64,000 bases of DNA from CAZQFV01 sp964592645. GTDB taxonomy: Bacteria > Chloroflexota > Chloroflexia > DTKN01. A program made the translations under genes and the position numbers. The notes below the pieces were generated by a model that saw nothing but the letters and a program-made list of their open reading frames with translations, ran no database searches and was not told where the DNA came from. Position 1 is the first letter of the stretch. Each line of letters begins with the position of its first letter. Below, in pieces: positions 15,306-24,237 of this stretch. Location: the NCBI GenBank assembly GCA_964592645.1, contig CAZQFV010000008.1:62001-126000 (forward strand), written 5' to 3'.

Positions 15306-17975
15306 CTGGCCGACGTTCTGCCACCCCGGAACGGTCCCCTGGACCTCTACCCGGCTCACCAGCCATGTGCCGCCTACCTGCTCCAGGTTATAGACGACCC
15401 CCAGGGTGTGCTCCGGGCGGGTGGCGATGAGCGTGCCCTCCTCCCAGGTATCCTCCGCCGAACGGTAGCGTTCCGCCGACCAGGTCTCGCGCGTCGTGAC
15501 GACGGCGTGCGTGGTGTCCTGCAGGTCGAAGGAGAGATAGTCCAGGCGGACCAGCTTGTACCCTTCGTAGAACCCCTGGTCCAGCAGCGATTGGGCGTAG
15601 TCCTTGTTCACCTGGAGGGCCTGGCCGGTGGCGACATGGTCCATCCAGGCCGGGGTCGGCCACCACAGGGCTTCGATCAGCTTCTGGTTAAAGTTCCAAA
15701 CGGCGGTGCGCAGCGCCGCTTCCTCGGTCTCTTCCACGCGGAAGGAACCGGTCCACCGCGGCAGGGCCGGCGCCCGGTCGCCATCGAGCATCTCCCGCCA
15801 CTTTTCGTCGGTCAGGCGGTCCTCGGCCGGCCAGGGGAACTCGTAGTAGGAAAAGACCCCGCCCTTGACGACGACCAACTGCCCCTCGATCGGCGCCACG
15901 GCGTAGATGACGTGGATGCGCCCGACGCCCACCTCCAGCACGATGGGCCCGCCGCCGCCGCACTCTGGGTCGGGGTCGGTGGCTACGTCGGCGATTACGG
16001 CGGCTTGGGGTTCTTCCTCGGACATCGGGACCCCGCCGGGCCCGGCGTACTCGTCGGCCGCGGCGAAGGTGAACTCCTCCAGGGTGCCGCCGTAGTAGCG
16101 GATGGCCTCGTACTCGCTTTCGTCCAGCGGACGGCCGGCCAGCTCCTTCTCGGCCATGCGCTTCAGCGAGAGGGCCAGCTCCTCCATCCGCCGCAGGGAG
16201 TACATGGCCACGGCCAACTGCCCGGTCCCCTCCTCGCCGGCCAGGCCGCGTTGCTCCAGCCCTGTGCGGGTCATCGCCGCCAGGGCGGCAATTCGGGCGT
16301 AGAACTCGGGCACCGGCTCGACGTACCCCTTGGGCGGGACCGGCTCCGGCGGCGGCCCCTTGCCACCGCCGCCCATCTCGGCATACGACTGCTTGGCGTA
16401 GAGGATGGTGTCGTGGCGCAGCTCGGCCCACGAGCCCAGCACGGTGTTCAGGCTCTTGTCCAGCCAGGCCGTTGTCTGCATGAAGAAGGGGTAGCCCGCC
16501 CCGGGTTTCTCCAGCAGCGGGAAGAAGGTGTACAGCCACGACCAGTAGAGGTTCTGCGTCCAGTCGGCTGTGGTCAGGGTGGAGAACTCTTGCCGCAGCG
16601 CCGCCACCTTTTCGGGATAGCCGGCAAAGGCGGTATCGCCCTCTTCCGCCAAGAGTTCATAGGCCCGCTCCGAGCCCATCAGGGCGGCGCAAAAATCCAG
16701 GCCCTTGGGCAGGCCGCGGCGGTCCGGCGGACAGGGCCCGCCGACATTGCGCCAGACGAGCTGACGGAAGACATAAGAATCGGGGATGAAGCGCTGTCCC
16801 ATGAAGCGAAAGCCCTTGGTCTCTTCCTCGACGTTTTCCGTTTCCGGCCCGATGACGATGCCCAGGATCTTGGGCGGGCGCAGCCGCTGCGCCTGCTCGA
16901 TGAAGTGGGTCAGGCGCTCCTCGTCGGTGAAAGCGCCGGGCTGGGGGACGCCGCCGTAGACCTGCCGCATGATCTCTCCGTACTCGGTGTAGAGCAGATC
17001 GTCGCTGCGGCCGACAAAGAACACGGTGGGCTCATAGATCGAGTTCCAAAGGCTCTCGGCTTCGGCGTTGCCGGACAGGGCCTGGGTGATGAGCAGGGCG
17101 CTGCGGGTGGCCTCGCGGCTCTCGCTTTCGCTCTGGGCCTTTAGGAGAAAGGTCATCCGCCCGTACCACATCAGGGAGCGGAAGTAGGCCTTGAGCGCCT
17201 CGTTGCGGGTATAGTGGCCGCGCGGGATGTACTGGGTATAATCCTCTCCATAGGAGAGCCAAGGGAAGAGCGGCGACGGCTGGATGCCGCTGTGGGCTTC
17301 GATCTGCGCCAGCTCGGCGGCCACGTCGGCCCGGACATAGTCGGGGATCTGCACCGTCGGGTCGAGCAGGTAGGAGCCCACGGCGAAAAAGGCTACGTTG
17401 CGCCGGGCGGCCGACTCCGCGGAGGTGCCCTTGAGCTGCTCGTACTGGGCCTGGGACTCCTGGAGCATCAGGGCGTTGAGCCGTTGCAGCGCCGGGATGA
17501 ACTGCTCCTGTTCCAGGCTGCGCAGCAGCTTGTCGAATAGCAGGTGATAGACGTGCAGGAGCGAGTCGCTGGTGACAAAGATGGGCTCCAAGTTGTAGCG
17601 CTCCTGCTCGTAGAGCATGTAGAACTCTTTCTCCGTGGACGGGCTGACGACGAATCCGTCCTGGGCCAGGCGCCGGCGCTGCTGCGGGGAGAGCAAAAAG
17701 GCGCTGGAGACGTTGCTCAGGTCGGCGGCGATCGGCGCATGGGACACGGCCGGCCGGACGTTCACCGGCTCGACGATATAGGCCGCGAACTGGGCCGGCG
17801 GCGGCGTCGGCTGGGGTTCGACGGTGGGTTCCACCCCGCCCCCGGAGGTCGGGGCGCCCGTAGGCGGGACCGGGGCGCTGGGCACGGGGGGCGCCGTGGG
17901 GCCGACTACCTCGCACGAGGCCAGGAGACAGGCGAGCAGGACCAGGGGCAGGGTGCAGTGGATGGGTTTGCGCAT
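15303..17975 (-). CDS. DUF3160 lipoprotein
   Basis: An 890-residue secreted protein. The signal peptide ends LLACLLASC, giving a lipidated Cys, followed by a Pro/Thr-rich linker. The long helical DUF3160 domain begins at AYIVEPVNVRPAV with LSNVSSAFLLSPQQRRRL and NLEPIFVTSDSLLHVYHLLFDKLL and ends with GVVYNLEQVGGTWLVSRVE. The family is frequent in Chloroflexota and of unknown function. ATG 17975 has AAGGAGG upstream. It is transcribed divergently from the propeller lipoprotein at 18189. Confidence 0.88.
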   Translation of the reverse strand: MRKPIHCTLPLVLLACLLASCEVVGPTAPPVPSAPVPPTGAPTSGGGVEPTVEPQPTPPPAQFAAYIVEPVNVRPAVSHAPIAADLSNVSSAFLLSPQQRRRLAQDGFVVSPSTEKEFYMLYEQERYNLEPIFVTSDSLLHVYHLLFDKLLRSLEQEQFIPALQRLNALMLQESQAQYEQLKGTSAESAARRNVAFFAVGSYLLDPTVQIPDYVRADVAAELAQIEAHSGIQPSPLFPWLSYGEDYTQYIPRGHYTRNEALKAYFRSLMWYGRMTFLLKAQSESESREATRSALLITQALSGNAEAESLWNSIYEPTVFFVGRSDDLLYTEYGEIMRQVYGGVPQPGAFTDEERLTHFIEQAQRLRPPKILGIVIGPETENVEEETKGFRFMGQRFIPDSYVFRQLVWRNVGGPCPPDRRGLPKGLDFCAALMGSERAYELLAEEGDTAFAGYPEKVAALRQEFSTLTTADWTQNLYWSWLYTFFPLLEKPGAGYPFFMQTTAWLDKSLNTVLGSWAELRHDTILYAKQSYAEMGGGGKGPPPEPVPPKGYVEPVPEFYARIAALAAMTRTGLEQRGLAGEEGTGQLAVAMYSLRRMEELALSLKRMAEKELAGRPLDESEYEAIRYYGGTLEEFTFAAADEYAGPGGVPMSEEEPQAAVIADVATDPDPECGGGGPIVLEVGVGRIHVIYAVAPIEGQLVVVKGGVFSYYEFPWPAEDRLTDEKWREMLDGDRAPALPRWTGSFRVEETEEAALRTAVWNFNQKLIEALWWPTPAWMDHVATGQALQVNKDYAQSLLDQGFYEGYKLVRLDYLSFDLQDTTHAVVTTRETWSAERYRSAEDTWEEGTLIATRPEHTLGVVYNLEQVGGTWLVSRVEVQGTVPGWQNVGQ

Positions 17976-18022
17976 GGTGGGACCTCCTTGCGGGCACACT
18001 TCCTGAGGATGCCGCTGCGGCT

Positions 18023-18051
18023 ATTATAGCACGGCCGGCGCCGCCGCACAA
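18023..18051 (-). promoter_or_regulatory. Putative promoter of the DUF3160 gene
   Basis: On the minus strand TTGTGC, 17 bp, TATAAT. Confidence 0.6.
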
Positions 18052-18083
18052 ATCGCCTGTCGAGGGGTGTGCCGGGTCGCCGG

Positions 18084-18112
18084 TTGCGCGGCCATGCCAA
18101 ATCGGCTATAAT
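18084..18112 (+). promoter_or_regulatory. Putative promoter of the propeller lipoprotein gene
   Basis: TTGCGC, 17 bp, TATAAT. It is divergent from the DUF3160 promoter, with 32 bp between the two -35 boxes. Confidence 0.6.
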
Positions 18113-18188
18113 GCGGATGAGATCGAGTGCTCCGTCCTATGGGAGGCTGCGGACGGCAGGCATCCGCAGGTCGACAAAAGGAGGCGCG

Positions 18189-20123
18189 ATGTTCAGACGA
18201 TGGTGGCTTTTGTTGCCGGCCCTTTCGTTGCTGGCGATCCTTGGCGGCTGTGAGATTGGCACCCCTCCCCCCATCGAGACCCCGGCCATCCAGGAAGCTG
18301 CGACTCCATCTTACGAGCTCGTACAGCCGACCCCGATCCCGTGGCCGGAGGAGCGCCTGGCCTTTCCCTACCTGGGCAACATCTGGCTGGCCGACCGCGG
18401 GGCCCCTTACGTCCTGACCGTGGGCGACTCCCCGGTGCTCTCCCCGGACGGCTTGCGCCTGGCCTACCTGCTCCCGGTCAGCCCTACGCTGGGGACCCGC
18501 CAGGTCTATGTCTTGGAGCTGGCCAGCGGGCAGATCTCGCTTGTCAGCGGCCCGCCCGACTTTTACGGGCCGCCGGCCTGGTCTCCCGACGGCAGCGCCG
18601 TGGCCTATATCAACGGGCCGCTCCTGGTGGTCAGCGACCCGCGGGGCGAGGTTCAGCGCCCCGTCGCCACCGACGTGGGGGCGGCGGGACCGGGGACGCC
18701 TGTGCCGGCCTGGTCCGGCGATGGTCGGCGCATCGTCTGCCCGCTTATGCGTATCGGCGCCCCGGAGCTCTTTGCCGTGGAGGTGGGCGATGGCGCCGGG
18801 GTGCGCGTTTCCTACACCGGCGGCTTTTCGTCGACCGTGCCCTTTGTCGTGCTTTCCCAGGACACGACCCTGGTGCCCAAGGACACCGTGCTGTACGTGA
18901 ACGCCTATGACGGCGGCAGCCTGTGGGCGGCGGCGCTGGACGGGACGAGCCGGCAGCGCGTGTTGCCCGAACTGGACCATATCCAGGGGCTGCTGCGGCT
19001 TTCCGGCGACGGTATGCGGCTGGCCGGCCTGCGCCGGGTGCCCGGAGAATCGGACTATACCTTGTGGATCGCCGACCTGATGATCGACAGGCTCTATACC
19101 GTGGCCCGGCTGTCGGAGCTGCCGGCCCTCTTTAGTTGGAGCAAGGATGGGCGGAGCGTCTACTGGGTCTCGCAGGCGGTCCTCTACCGTTACAGCGTGG
19201 CGGCCGGCCCGGAGCAGCAGATCGCCGCCCTGCCCCCGCCCACGCCCACGCCGACCCCCACCCCCCTGCCCGTGCCGCAGCGCCTGATCTACTACCTGGA
19301 CAACGCCTTTTACCGGGCCACCGCCTATGGCGCCGCCGAGCGCTTCAAGGAGGTGCCGCCCTCGCTGGCCGTTCCGGTGGGCTACTCCCTGTACGGCGAG
19401 ACGGTGATCTTCCCCTCGGGGGCGGATATCTACCAGTTGGGGCTGATCGGCGGGGTGCCCCGGGTGCTCTACACCCTGCAGGGAGAGCGCCTGGTCAACG
19501 TCGAGCTCACCTGGTCGCTGCAGGGCATGGCCCTGCTCTACTCGGCGGCCTACGACGACCCATCCGGCCGGCGGGTCGATGCCGGCATCATCCGCCTGAA
19601 TGCCTCGACCGAGGTGCTGGAGGTGCGCCGCTTCGTCTCGCTCACCGCCTATAGCGGGGCGCTGCCCCTGCTCTACGACGAGGCGTCCGCCGAGGCCTTT
19701 ATCGTCCCCTGGAGCGGCAGCCGGGCTTTCAATCGCCTCGACGCCTACAACGTGGAGACCGGGGAGGTGCGCTCGGCGCAGTTGCGGGGCGAGTGGGCGG
19801 CAGCGATTTCCCCCGACCGGCGCTGGGTGGCTACGACGACCTACGACCGATCCGCGAACCGCGGAAACGTTCACATCTTTGACCTGGCCACCTCCGCGGC
19901 CTTTTCGCGCACCTATGCCCTACAGGAGGGCACTTATACCGCGGGCCCGCTGCGCTGGAGCGCCGACAGCCGGCACCTGGCCTTTGTGGCCCTGAAAGGC
20001 CGGCCGGGCGAGGTGCAGGGCGCGCAGGGCCTCTGGGTGCTCCTGGCGGACACCCTGGAATCGAGCATGGTGATGCCGCTGGACAAGCCGCAGGTCTTCC
20101 TGGTGGGTTGGGACAAGCCCTGA
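18189..20123 (+). CDS. TolB/WD40-like beta-propeller lipoprotein
   Basis: The signal peptide ends LLAILGGC, so this 644-residue protein is a lipoprotein. After a Thr/Pro-rich linker it shows repeated propeller blades of the TolB/PD40 kind: PVLSPDGLRLAYLLP, PPAWSPDGSAVAYI, RLSGDGMRLAGLRR, SWSKDGRSVYWVS, AISPDRRWVATTTY and RWSADSRHLAFVAL. A PTPTPTPTPLP linker near residue 355 splits two propeller halves. Propellers of this kind bind peptides or partners; none is indicated. AGGAGG precedes ATG 18189. Confidence 0.82.
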   Translation: MFRRWWLLLPALSLLAILGGCEIGTPPPIETPAIQEAATPSYELVQPTPIPWPEERLAFPYLGNIWLADRGAPYVLTVGDSPVLSPDGLRLAYLLPVSPTLGTRQVYVLELASGQISLVSGPPDFYGPPAWSPDGSAVAYINGPLLVVSDPRGEVQRPVATDVGAAGPGTPVPAWSGDGRRIVCPLMRIGAPELFAVEVGDGAGVRVSYTGGFSSTVPFVVLSQDTTLVPKDTVLYVNAYDGGSLWAAALDGTSRQRVLPELDHIQGLLRLSGDGMRLAGLRRVPGESDYTLWIADLMIDRLYTVARLSELPALFSWSKDGRSVYWVSQAVLYRYSVAAGPEQQIAALPPPTPTPTPTPLPVPQRLIYYLDNAFYRATAYGAAERFKEVPPSLAVPVGYSLYGETVIFPSGADIYQLGLIGGVPRVLYTLQGERLVNVELTWSLQGMALLYSAAYDDPSGRRVDAGIIRLNASTEVLEVRRFVSLTAYSGALPLLYDEASAEAFIVPWSGSRAFNRLDAYNVETGEVRSAQLRGEWAAAISPDRRWVATTTYDRSANRGNVHIFDLATSAAFSRTYALQEGTYTAGPLRWSADSRHLAFVALKGRPGEVQGAQGLWVLLADTLESSMVMPLDKPQVFLVGWDKP

Positions 20124-20137
20124 GCGATAAAAAGCAA

Positions 20138-20166
20138 AAGGCGGGGCAGATGGGCTGCCCCGCCTT
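20138..20166. terminator. Bidirectional intrinsic terminator
   Basis: AAGGCGGGGCAG (20138-20149) pairs perfectly with CTGCCCCGCCTT (20155-20166) around the loop ATGGG. TT then CTTGTTG follows on the plus strand and an A-rich tract precedes it, giving T residues on the minus strand. It separates the convergent lipoprotein and oxoamine synthase genes. Confidence 0.85.
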
Positions 20167-20181
20167 CTTGTTGTGCAAGAG

Positions 20182-21360
20182 TCAGATGACGCCGGCCTCT
20201 TTCCCTACCCGGGCAAAGATCTCCAGGACGCGGTCCATCTGCTCGTCGGTGTGAGTGGCCATGTAGCTGGTGCGCAGCAGCGACTGCCCCGGCGGCACGG
20301 CCGGCTCGAGCACCGGGTTGACATAGACGCCCTCCTGGAAGAGCCGCTGCCAGAGGAAGACGGTGCTCATGCGGTCGCCGATCATGATGGGGATGATCGG
20401 GGTGACCGTGTTGCCGATGTTGAATCCCAGGCGGCGGAACTCTTTCTGCATGCGTTCCGAGATGGCCAGGACGCGGGCGCGGCGCTCGGGCTCCGTCTCC
20501 ATGATCTCCAGCGCCGCCATCGCCGCCGCGACGTTGGGCGGGGTGATGCTGGCGCTAAAGATCAGCGAGCGGGCAAAGTGCTGGATGTAGTGGATCACCG
20601 GCTCGTCGCCGGCCAGGAAACCGCCGAGCGAGGCGAACGACTTGCTGAAGGTGCCCATGATCAGGTCCACCTGGTCGTTGACCCCGAAGTGGACGCCCGT
20701 GCCGCGGCCCTCGCCGATGACACCGATGCCGTGGGCGTCGTCGACCATGAGTTTCGCGCCGTGCTTCTGACAGACGGGGATCAGGCTGGGCAGGTCGGCC
20801 AGGTCCCCGCCCATACTGAACACACCGTCGACGACGACCATCCGGCCGGCCGTCTCCGGGCAGGAGGACAGGACCCGGTCCAGGTCGTTGGCGTCGTTGT
20901 GGCGGAAGCGCTTCATCGTGCCGTAGCAGAGCCGGCAGCCGTCGACGATGCTGGCATGGTCCTCCTTGTCGGTGATGACCACGTCGTGGCGCCCGACCAG
21001 GGCGGAGATCGCCCCCAGGTTGGTCTGGAAGCCGGTGCTAAAGACCAGCGCCGCCTCTTTGCCGATGAACCGGGCCAGGCGCTCCTCCAGCTCCATAATC
21101 AGGGCCAGGTTGCCGTTGACAAAGCGCGACCCGGTGCAAGAGGTGCCGTAATGTTGGATAGCCTTGATGGCCGCCTCCCGCACTTTGGGGTGGGTCGTTA
21201 GTCCCAGGTAGTTGTTCGACCCGACCATGATCAGGCGGTGTCCCTTGATGATCACCTCCGTGCCCTCGGTGTCCTCCAGGGGCAGGAAGTATGGATAGTA
21301 CCCCCCGGCCATAGCCTCCTTGGCCTCGGTAAAGTCGTAGCACTTGGCGAATAGGTCCAT
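20182..21360 (-). CDS. Alpha-oxoamine synthase (KBL/AONS/serine palmitoyltransferase type)
   Basis: A PLP enzyme that condenses an acyl-CoA with an amino acid. Motifs are SNNYLGLTTHPKVREAA, GTSCTGSRFVNGNLALIMELE, EAALVFSTGFQTNLG, DDAHGIGVIGEGRGTG and GTFSKSFASLGGF with the PLP lysine. The 392 residues match glycine C-acetyltransferase, 8-amino-7-oxononanoate synthase and bacterial SPT alike. No tdh, bio or sphingolipid genes flank it, so the acyl donor is open. The start MDLFAKCYDFTEAKEA with GAGGAG upstream resembles SPT-like members. Confidence 0.88.
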   Translation of the reverse strand: MDLFAKCYDFTEAKEAMAGGYYPYFLPLEDTEGTEVIIKGHRLIMVGSNNYLGLTTHPKVREAAIKAIQHYGTSCTGSRFVNGNLALIMELEERLARFIGKEAALVFSTGFQTNLGAISALVGRHDVVITDKEDHASIVDGCRLCYGTMKRFRHNDANDLDRVLSSCPETAGRMVVVDGVFSMGGDLADLPSLIPVCQKHGAKLMVDDAHGIGVIGEGRGTGVHFGVNDQVDLIMGTFSKSFASLGGFLAGDEPVIHYIQHFARSLIFSASITPPNVAAAMAALEIMETEPERRARVLAISERMQKEFRRLGFNIGNTVTPIIPIMIGDRMSTVFLWQRLFQEGVYVNPVLEPAVPPGQSLLRTSYMATHTDEQMDRVLEIFARVGKEAGVI

Positions 21361-21497
21361 GCGGCTCCTCGCTTTTTTCGATCTCAATGCCCCAGGTCGG
21401 GCCGCGGTGGTGAGCGCGGCGCGCGGTGTCGGCCTCGGCCTGAAGCTCCAGGGAAGCGTTGGGGGCGCCGTTGCCCTCCCGGCTGTCGCCGGCGTAC

Positions 21498-21525
21498 AGT
21501 ATATCACAACTGCCGTCCTGGTCAA
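21498..21525 (-). promoter_or_regulatory. Putative promoter of the oxoamine synthase gene
   Basis: On the minus strand TTGACC, 16 bp, TATACT. It implies a leader of about 130 nt before ATG 21360; I could not match the leader to a known riboswitch. Confidence 0.5.
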
Positions 21526-21541
21526 ATGCCGGCCGTTCCAG

Positions 21542-21570
21542 TTGACGGGACACCCGGCTATTGCTATAAT
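21542..21570 (+). promoter_or_regulatory. Putative promoter of the lipoprotein-rimI-tsaD operon
   Basis: TTGACG, 17 bp, TATAAT, close to full consensus. Confidence 0.7.
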
Positions 21571-21618
21571 CGTCTTGCGTGTTGAGCTGTCCGCGCTGGC
21601 GGGCTCTGGAGGAACAAG

Positions 21619-22401
21619 ATGCACAGACGGGCTTGGGCGTTGCTGATCCTGGCGCTGCTGCTGGCGGCCTGTGCGCCGGCCGGCGGCAGCGTGCCCTTCT
21701 ACGACCTGGTGGCGAACCCGGCGCTCTACGACGGGCAGGAGGTCACGGTCCTGGGCTTTTACTACCAGAAAGACGGCGACCAACTGCTGGTGATCGGCGT
21801 GCGCACCGACGATGGGTTCCAGAACCCGGTCCCCCTGGGCGACGCCATCCGGGTTGAGGGGATGCCGGAGGCGGTTGTCGATCGGCTCAACGCGGCCGGC
21901 GGAGCGGTCTACGGCATGGTCCGGGTGCGCGGCCGTTTCACGGCCGAGGCGGACGCCGGCAGCGGCTACCCGCTGCGCCTGACGATCACCGACCCCTCAG
22001 GCGTCGTAGCCCTGGAGGCCGCCCAGATGCAGGAGGATTGGATCCCCACGGACATCGAGGTTGCCGGTGCCGTCCCGTTCGCCGACCTGCTCGCCTATCC
22101 CGACCGATATTCCGGCCGGACCGTGACGGTGGTGGCCTACTACTACTGGACGCCGCAGACCTGGGTCCTGGCCGAAGGTATCCGCAGCCTGGACGGGAAG
22201 CACAACGCCGTGCCCATCGGCAAGCAGGTCTGGGTGGAGGGGTTCCCGCCCGATGTCTCCGGGGAGCTCAACGTTCTGGAGAACAATGTGCACGGCCTGG
22301 TCTGGATCACCGGCGATTTCCAGACGCTGGGCGGGTACGGGCCCAACGGATCGTACCCCTACCGCATCGTCGTCCGCTCCGCGGGGGCGATCAAGCGCTG
22401 A
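21619..22401 (+). CDS. Lipoprotein with a duplicated ~120-residue domain
   Basis: The signal ends LLLAAC, lipidated. The mature protein carries two copies of one domain. Copy one starts VPFYDLVANPALYDGQEVTV (about residue 29) and copy two VPFADLLAYPDRYSGRTVTV (about residue 151). Each is followed by an aromatic strand (GFYYQKD, AYYYWTP), a PLG/PIG-x-x-I/V-W/R-VEG segment and V-x-G-x-V/I-RGRF or TGDF. The pattern resembles small OB-fold periplasmic domains. Function is unknown. It is the first gene of the rimI-tsaD operon. Confidence 0.7.
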   Translation: MHRRAWALLILALLLAACAPAGGSVPFYDLVANPALYDGQEVTVLGFYYQKDGDQLLVIGVRTDDGFQNPVPLGDAIRVEGMPEAVVDRLNAAGGAVYGMVRVRGRFTAEADAGSGYPLRLTITDPSGVVALEAAQMQEDWIPTDIEVAGAVPFADLLAYPDRYSGRTVTVVAYYYWTPQTWVLAEGIRSLDGKHNAVPIGKQVWVEGFPPDVSGELNVLENNVHGLVWITGDFQTLGGYGPNGSYPYRIVVRSAGAIKR

Positions 22402-22422
22402 TCGGACGCGGAAGGTCTGTGG

Positions 22423-23091
22423 ATGGGCGCATCGGCTGCCTGGCCCTATCTCATTTCCGCAATGACCTCGGCCGATCTGGACGAGGTCCTGGCTATCGAG
22501 CAGGTCAGCTTTCCTGTCCCCTGGTCGGCGCGGAGCTTCTTGAGCGAACTGGCGCTGCCGTACGGCATCTACCGGGTGGCGCGGGCGGTCGGGGGCGAGA
22601 GCGTTGCCGGCGAACCGCGAGGAGCGCGCCCGCCTTGGGGGCGTGCCTTGGGGTGTCGGTCCGTGCCCCCGTGGGGGGGTTTGCTTGTCGGCTACGCCGG
22701 CCTGCAGGTGATTTTGGACGAGGGGCACATCACCACTATCGCCGTGCACCCCGACTACCGCCGACGGGGCATCGGCGAGATGTTGCTGCTGGACCTGTTC
22801 GAACAGGCCGTTCCGCGCGGCGCGGTGCGCCTGACGCTGGAGGTGCGGGTCTCTAACCTGCCGGCGCAGGCGCTGTACCAAAAGTACGGTTTCGCCATAG
22901 CCGGCCGGCGTTTGCGCTACTATGCCAACGGCGAAGATGCGTTGATCATGTGGACGGAAGGGCAGGATACGCCGGAGGCGCGGGCGCGCTTGGCCGAGTT
23001 GCGCTGCCGGCTACAGAGCCGCCTGGCAGAAGGACTGCGGATCGAGGCCGGCGGCGATCGTCCGGGGCTGGCCGGCGACCGCCGGCTCTGA
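22423..23091 (+). CDS. rimI: Ribosomal protein S18-alanine N-acetyltransferase (RimI) with an internal insertion
   Basis: The GNAT core is complete: MTSADLDEVLAIEQVSFPVPWS, HITTIAVHPDYRRRGIGEMLL (acetyl-CoA loop), LTLEVRVSNLPAQALYQKYGF and RRLRYYANGEDALIM. At 222 residues it is longer than the usual 150. About 27 extra residues (roughly 60-86, nucleotides 22600-22680) sit between two core strands and are rich in Arg, Pro and Trp. There is also a basic C-terminal tail. The rimI-tsaD pairing is common, supporting the assignment. Confidence 0.88.
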   Translation: MGASAAWPYLISAMTSADLDEVLAIEQVSFPVPWSARSFLSELALPYGIYRVARAVGGESVAGEPRGARPPWGRALGCRSVPPWGGLLVGYAGLQVILDEGHITTIAVHPDYRRRGIGEMLLLDLFEQAVPRGAVRLTLEVRVSNLPAQALYQKYGFAIAGRRLRYYANGEDALIMWTEGQDTPEARARLAELRCRLQSRLAEGLRIEAGGDRPGLAGDRRL

Positions 23092-23108
23092 CGGCGGAGG
23101 AGCGGACC

Positions 23109-24221
23109 TTGGCGCTGATCCTGGCCATCGAGACCTCGTGCGACGAAACGGCCGCCGCCCTGGTGCGCGACGGCGAAACCATCGTGAGCGACGTGGTTGC
23201 TTCCCAGGTGGAGCTGCACCGACGCTACGGCGGCATTGTGCCGGAGGTGGCCTCCCGGGAGCATGCCGTCCGTATCATGCCCGTGCTGCGGGAGGCGCTG
23301 GCCCCGCTCGATGCGCCACCGCAGGCCATCGACGCCGTCGCCGTGACGCATGGGCCGGGGCTGGCCGGCTCGCTGCTGGTGGGGGTCAACGTGGCCAAGG
23401 CGCTGGCCTATGCCTGGGACAAGCCGCTTCTGGCCGTCCATCACCTGGAATCGCACCTGTACGCCAACTGGCTGGCCAGCGGCGCGGCCGGGGTATCTCC
23501 GCCGCGTTTTCCGTGCCTTTGCCTGGTGATCTCGGGAGGGCACACCTCCCTTATGCTGGCAGAGGACCATGGCCGTTACCGGCAGATAGGGCAGACGTTG
23601 GACGACGCCGCGGGCGAGGCCTTTGACAAGGCCGCGCGCATCCTGGGGTTGGGATACCCAGGTGGACCGATGATCGAGCGCGCCGCGCGCCGCGGGCAGG
23701 CCGGCCGCCACCGCCTGCCGCGCTCCTGGCTGCGCGGGACGTACGACTTTTCCTTCAGCGGGCTGAAGACGGCGCTTTACCGCCTGGCGCAGGAGGAGCG
23801 GCGGCGCGCTTCCAGCTTGCGCTATGGCGCCGGGCGCGCTGCCGAACAGACGCCCCCGGGCGAAGTGCCGCGCCTCAGCCGGGCCGGCGAGTTTCCGCCC
23901 CTGGAGGAGCAGGCTGCCGCCGACCTGGCCGCCGCGTTCCAGGAGGCGGTCGTCGATGTCTTGGTCCGCAAGACGGCCGACGCGGCCAGCGCCTACGGCG
24001 TGCTGGAGGTGCTCCTGGCCGGCGGCGTGGCCGCCAACGGCCGGCTGCGCGAGGAGATGGCCCTGCGCTTGAGCGTGCCGCTGCGCATGCCCCCGCCGGC
24101 CCTCTGCACCGACAACGCCGCGATGGTGGGGGCCGCCGCCTATTTTCTCCTGCAACGCGGCGACGTGGCGTCCCTGGACTTGGATGTCTACCCCAACCTG
24201 CCGCTGATCGCCGCGGCCTGA
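23109..24221 (+). CDS. tsaD: tRNA N6-adenosine threonylcarbamoyltransferase TsaD
   Basis: It transfers threonylcarbamoyl to A37 of ANN-decoding tRNAs. The motifs are LAIETSCDETAAALV, VTHGPGLAGSLLVG, HHLESHLYAN with the metal-binding His pair, VISGGHTSL, DDAAGEAFDKAARILGLGYPGGP, DFSFSGLKTAL and LAGGVAANGRLR. There is no ATG near the N-terminus; TTG 23109 is chosen because GGAGGAG lies just upstream and ILAIETSCDET must be near the start. A segment of about 30 residues before LEEQAAADLAAAFQEAV is extra compared with standard TsaD. Confidence 0.93.
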   Translation: MALILAIETSCDETAAALVRDGETIVSDVVASQVELHRRYGGIVPEVASREHAVRIMPVLREALAPLDAPPQAIDAVAVTHGPGLAGSLLVGVNVAKALAYAWDKPLLAVHHLESHLYANWLASGAAGVSPPRFPCLCLVISGGHTSLMLAEDHGRYRQIGQTLDDAAGEAFDKAARILGLGYPGGPMIERAARRGQAGRHRLPRSWLRGTYDFSFSGLKTALYRLAQEERRRASSLRYGAGRAAEQTPPGEVPRLSRAGEFPPLEEQAAADLAAAFQEAVVDVLVRKTADAASAYGVLEVLLAGGVAANGRLREEMALRLSVPLRMPPPALCTDNAAMVGAAAYFLLQRGDVASLDLDVYPNLPLIAAA

Positions 24222-24237
24222 GACAAGGAGTTGTCCG

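Noticed and set aside
21361..21497. Riboswitch in the long leader of the oxoamine synthase gene
   Set aside because: The 130-nt leader has no pattern I can match to glycine, SAM, TPP, cobalamin or other known riboswitches.
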